Positions 63,009 to 64,000 of a DNA stretch of 64,000 nucleotides are shown piece after piece. The stretch is from Gammaproteobacteria bacterium. GTDB lineage: Bacteria; Pseudomonadota; Gammaproteobacteria; HK1. The position numbers and the translations under genes are program-made. Every line of letters begins with the position of its first letter. The stretch's first letter is position 1. The stretch lies in the NCBI GenBank assembly GCA_022824305.1, contig JAJEAD010000049.1:1-64000 (forward strand), read 5' to 3'. The notes below the pieces were generated by a model that was not told the origin of the DNA, made no database searches, and saw only the letters and a list, made by a program, of their open reading frames with translations.

Positions 63009-63656
63009 TCAGCCCGGCCACGAGTTGCCCCAGCGATCGAGGTGGGTGACTTCGTGCAGCGGTCGCCGCCGCACCGGCCCGAAGCGGCCGAGGGGATAGC
63101 CGATGGGGATCAGTGCCGTCACGCCGTGGGTGTCCGGAATGCCGAAGCGCTCGCAGAGCTCCGCCTCGAACATCTGGTGCAGGGTGGTCAGCGTGGCGCC
63201 GAGACCGAGAGCCCGACAGGCGAGCAGGATGTTCTGTACCGCGGGATAGGTGGAGCCGTAGCTGGGCGGGGCGAGTCCCCTCCGGTCTTCGGGAGCGACC
63301 GCGAAAGGCCAGTCCCGCTCGCCGCAGACCAGCAGCAGCACCGGCGCCTCGTGCAGGTGTTCCGCGAGGTGCCAGGCCGCGCGCATGGTGCGGGCGCCGC
63401 GGCTGCGGTCGTCCGGGCCGGGTCTGTGGTCGCCCATCGCCCGCTCCATGACCGCGAGGTAGCGTTCCTGCAGAAAGCGCCTGGCGGCGGGGTCACGCAC
63501 CACCAGGAATGCCCAGGGCTGGGTGTTCTGTCCGTTCGGCGCCCTGGTGCCGGCGGAGACGATGCGCTCGATCAGCGCGTCCGGGACCGGGTCGGGCTTG
63601 AGGCGGCGCATCGACCGGGTGGTGTCGATGATCTCGAACAGGTTGCAGTCATCCAT
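63009..63656 (-). CDS. Nitroreductase-family FMN oxidoreductase
   Basis: 215 residues. The FMN-binding opening DTTRSMRRLKPDPVPDAL, then SAGTRAPNGQNTQPWAFLVV, and late LGLGATLTTLHQMFEAELCE and IPIGYP are nitroreductase landmarks. Such enzymes reduce nitro groups, quinones or halogenated phenols, or act on flavins. ATG 63656 chosen (MDDCNLFEIID); a GTG at 63662 with GGAGAAGGA upstream is equally possible. No partner gene is adjacent. Confidence 0.8.
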   Translation of the reverse strand: MDDCNLFEIIDTTRSMRRLKPDPVPDALIERIVSAGTRAPNGQNTQPWAFLVVRDPAARRFLQERYLAVMERAMGDHRPGPDDRSRGARTMRAAWHLAEHLHEAPVLLLVCGERDWPFAVAPEDRRGLAPPSYGSTYPAVQNILLACRALGLGATLTTLHQMFEAELCERFGIPDTHGVTALIPIGYPLGRFGPVRRRPLHEVTHLDRWGNSWPG

Positions 63657-63870
63657 CGTCACGGGTTGCGCATCCTTCTCCGTGGCTTGGGGCCGAGCGG
63701 CAGGGCCGGCCCTCGGGACCGGCGCCATCCTTGGCCCCCTGCACCGCGGCAGTCAAGAGCGGAAGCCCGAGGCGAGAGTCGTCGTCGCGGGCGATTTCCG
63801 GACTTCTCGCCACCTGCTCGGGACGCCGGTCCGGGATTCCGGCGAGAGGGGGAAGGGGTCGTCGACGCCG
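63657..63870. other. Intergenic region, nothing recognised
   Basis: About 210 bases between the nitroreductase and the amidohydrolase tail. No gene fragment or hairpin stood out. Confidence 0.4.
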
Positions 63871-63999
63871 CTACCCCCCGACCCGCGCGGCCATCCGCTT
63901 CGCCGAGACCTTGCCGGCGGCGAGCACTTCCGCTTCGTCGAGTCGGGTCGAGCGACCGTGGCGGAGCACGATCTCGCCGTCCACGATCACCGTGTCGAC
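63871..63999 (-). CDS. Amidohydrolase, C-terminal end only (cut by window edge)
   Basis: 42 codons to TAG: VDTVIVDGEIVLRHGRSTRL then DEAEVLAAG and SAKRMAARVGG. The VIVDGxxVLRxG block is the C-terminal beta-sandwich strand of amidohydrolases related to cytosine/guanine deaminase and atrazine chlorohydrolase. The catalytic barrel lies beyond the right edge, so function cannot be assigned. Confidence 0.65.
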   Translation of the reverse strand, partial: VDTVIVDGEIVLRHGRSTRLDEAEVLAAGKVSAKRMAARVGG

Positions 64000-64000
64000 G

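Overview
The window is about 64 kb of high-GC DNA (roughly two thirds G+C) from a heterotrophic bacterium, most likely a Pseudomonadota. Pointers are a 5-aminolevulinate synthase of the alphaproteobacterial C4 type at the left edge, a YtrA-type GntR/ABC/GIN operon, and a tRNA gene with an encoded CCA. Class cannot be settled from this sequence. There are no rRNA genes, CRISPR arrays, recognisable transposases or phage genes. The content is almost entirely accessory catabolism and transport: three Rieske-type oxygenases, one tungsten-type aldehyde oxidoreductase, one xanthine-dehydrogenase-type large subunit, three D-2-hydroxyacid dehydrogenases, two NMT1/THI5-type ABC importers, two EamA transporters and several cupins.

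Layout. 1-16.4 kb: a long minus-strand run of EamA transporter, HAD phosphatase, SnoaL-like protein, fatty acid desaturase, lone molybdopterin large subunit, MoaD-like carrier, alpha/beta hydrolase, AOR plus Rieske (overlapping by 4 bases), FAD oxidoreductase, then an ectoine-utilisation-like set (EutB, EutC, EutD-like) and HemA. 16.7-19.8 kb: a plus-strand Rieske oxygenase, tRNA-Lys(TTT) and an erythromycin-esterase-family gene. 20-26.8 kb: a rearranged zone where a gamma-glutamyltransferase/amidohydrolase/cupin operon lies between two copies of the 5' end of an exonuclease/endonuclease/phosphatase gene, followed by a broken ProV-type ATPase joined head to head with a 5'-truncated sterol desaturase. 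26.8-33.2 kb: 2-hydroxyacid and 2-oxoacid chemistry (two D-2-hydroxyacid dehydrogenases, a TPP enzyme, a PLP lyase, an HpcH-type aldolase). 33.4-39.5 kb: a DUF1223 protein, a cupin plus UGT-type glycosyltransferase, and an NMT1-type ABC importer that ends at a duplicated relic of the glycosyltransferase 3' end. 39.5-42.3 kb: toxin-antitoxin-like genes around a DUF318-type permease. 42.4-47.5 kb: a second NMT1-type importer followed by a trimethylamine-dehydrogenase-like flavoenzyme. 47.6-50.4 kb: a tightly overlapped ABC/GntR/GIN operon with a clear palindromic operator over its start. 50.6-64 kb: cupin, proline-racemase-family protein, Tat-exported peptide-type binding protein, beta-lactamase-fold hydrolase, amidinotransferase/DDAH-family hydrolase, a degenerate Rieske protein, Asp/Glu-racemase-family protein, lytic transglycosylase, PPOX protein, a third D-2-hydroxyacid dehydrogenase, EamA transporter, nitroreductase and the tail of an amidohydrolase.

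Two themes stand out. First, there are many recognisable gene fragments (dipeptidase, EEP, PIN, ProV, GMC oxidoreductase, glycosyltransferase, FAD monooxygenase, SDR, possibly DUF4160), and two whole operons are bracketed by partial duplications of a neighbouring gene, so the region looks assembled by repeated insertion and recombination. Second, several enzymes have lost or changed residues that define their families: a Rieske protein without its cluster ligands, a TMADH-like enzyme without the flavin-linking cysteine, a proline-racemase homologue with one catalytic cysteine replaced by glycine, and an M24 protein with altered metal ligands. All functions are read from sequence motifs and gene context; no database search was possible.
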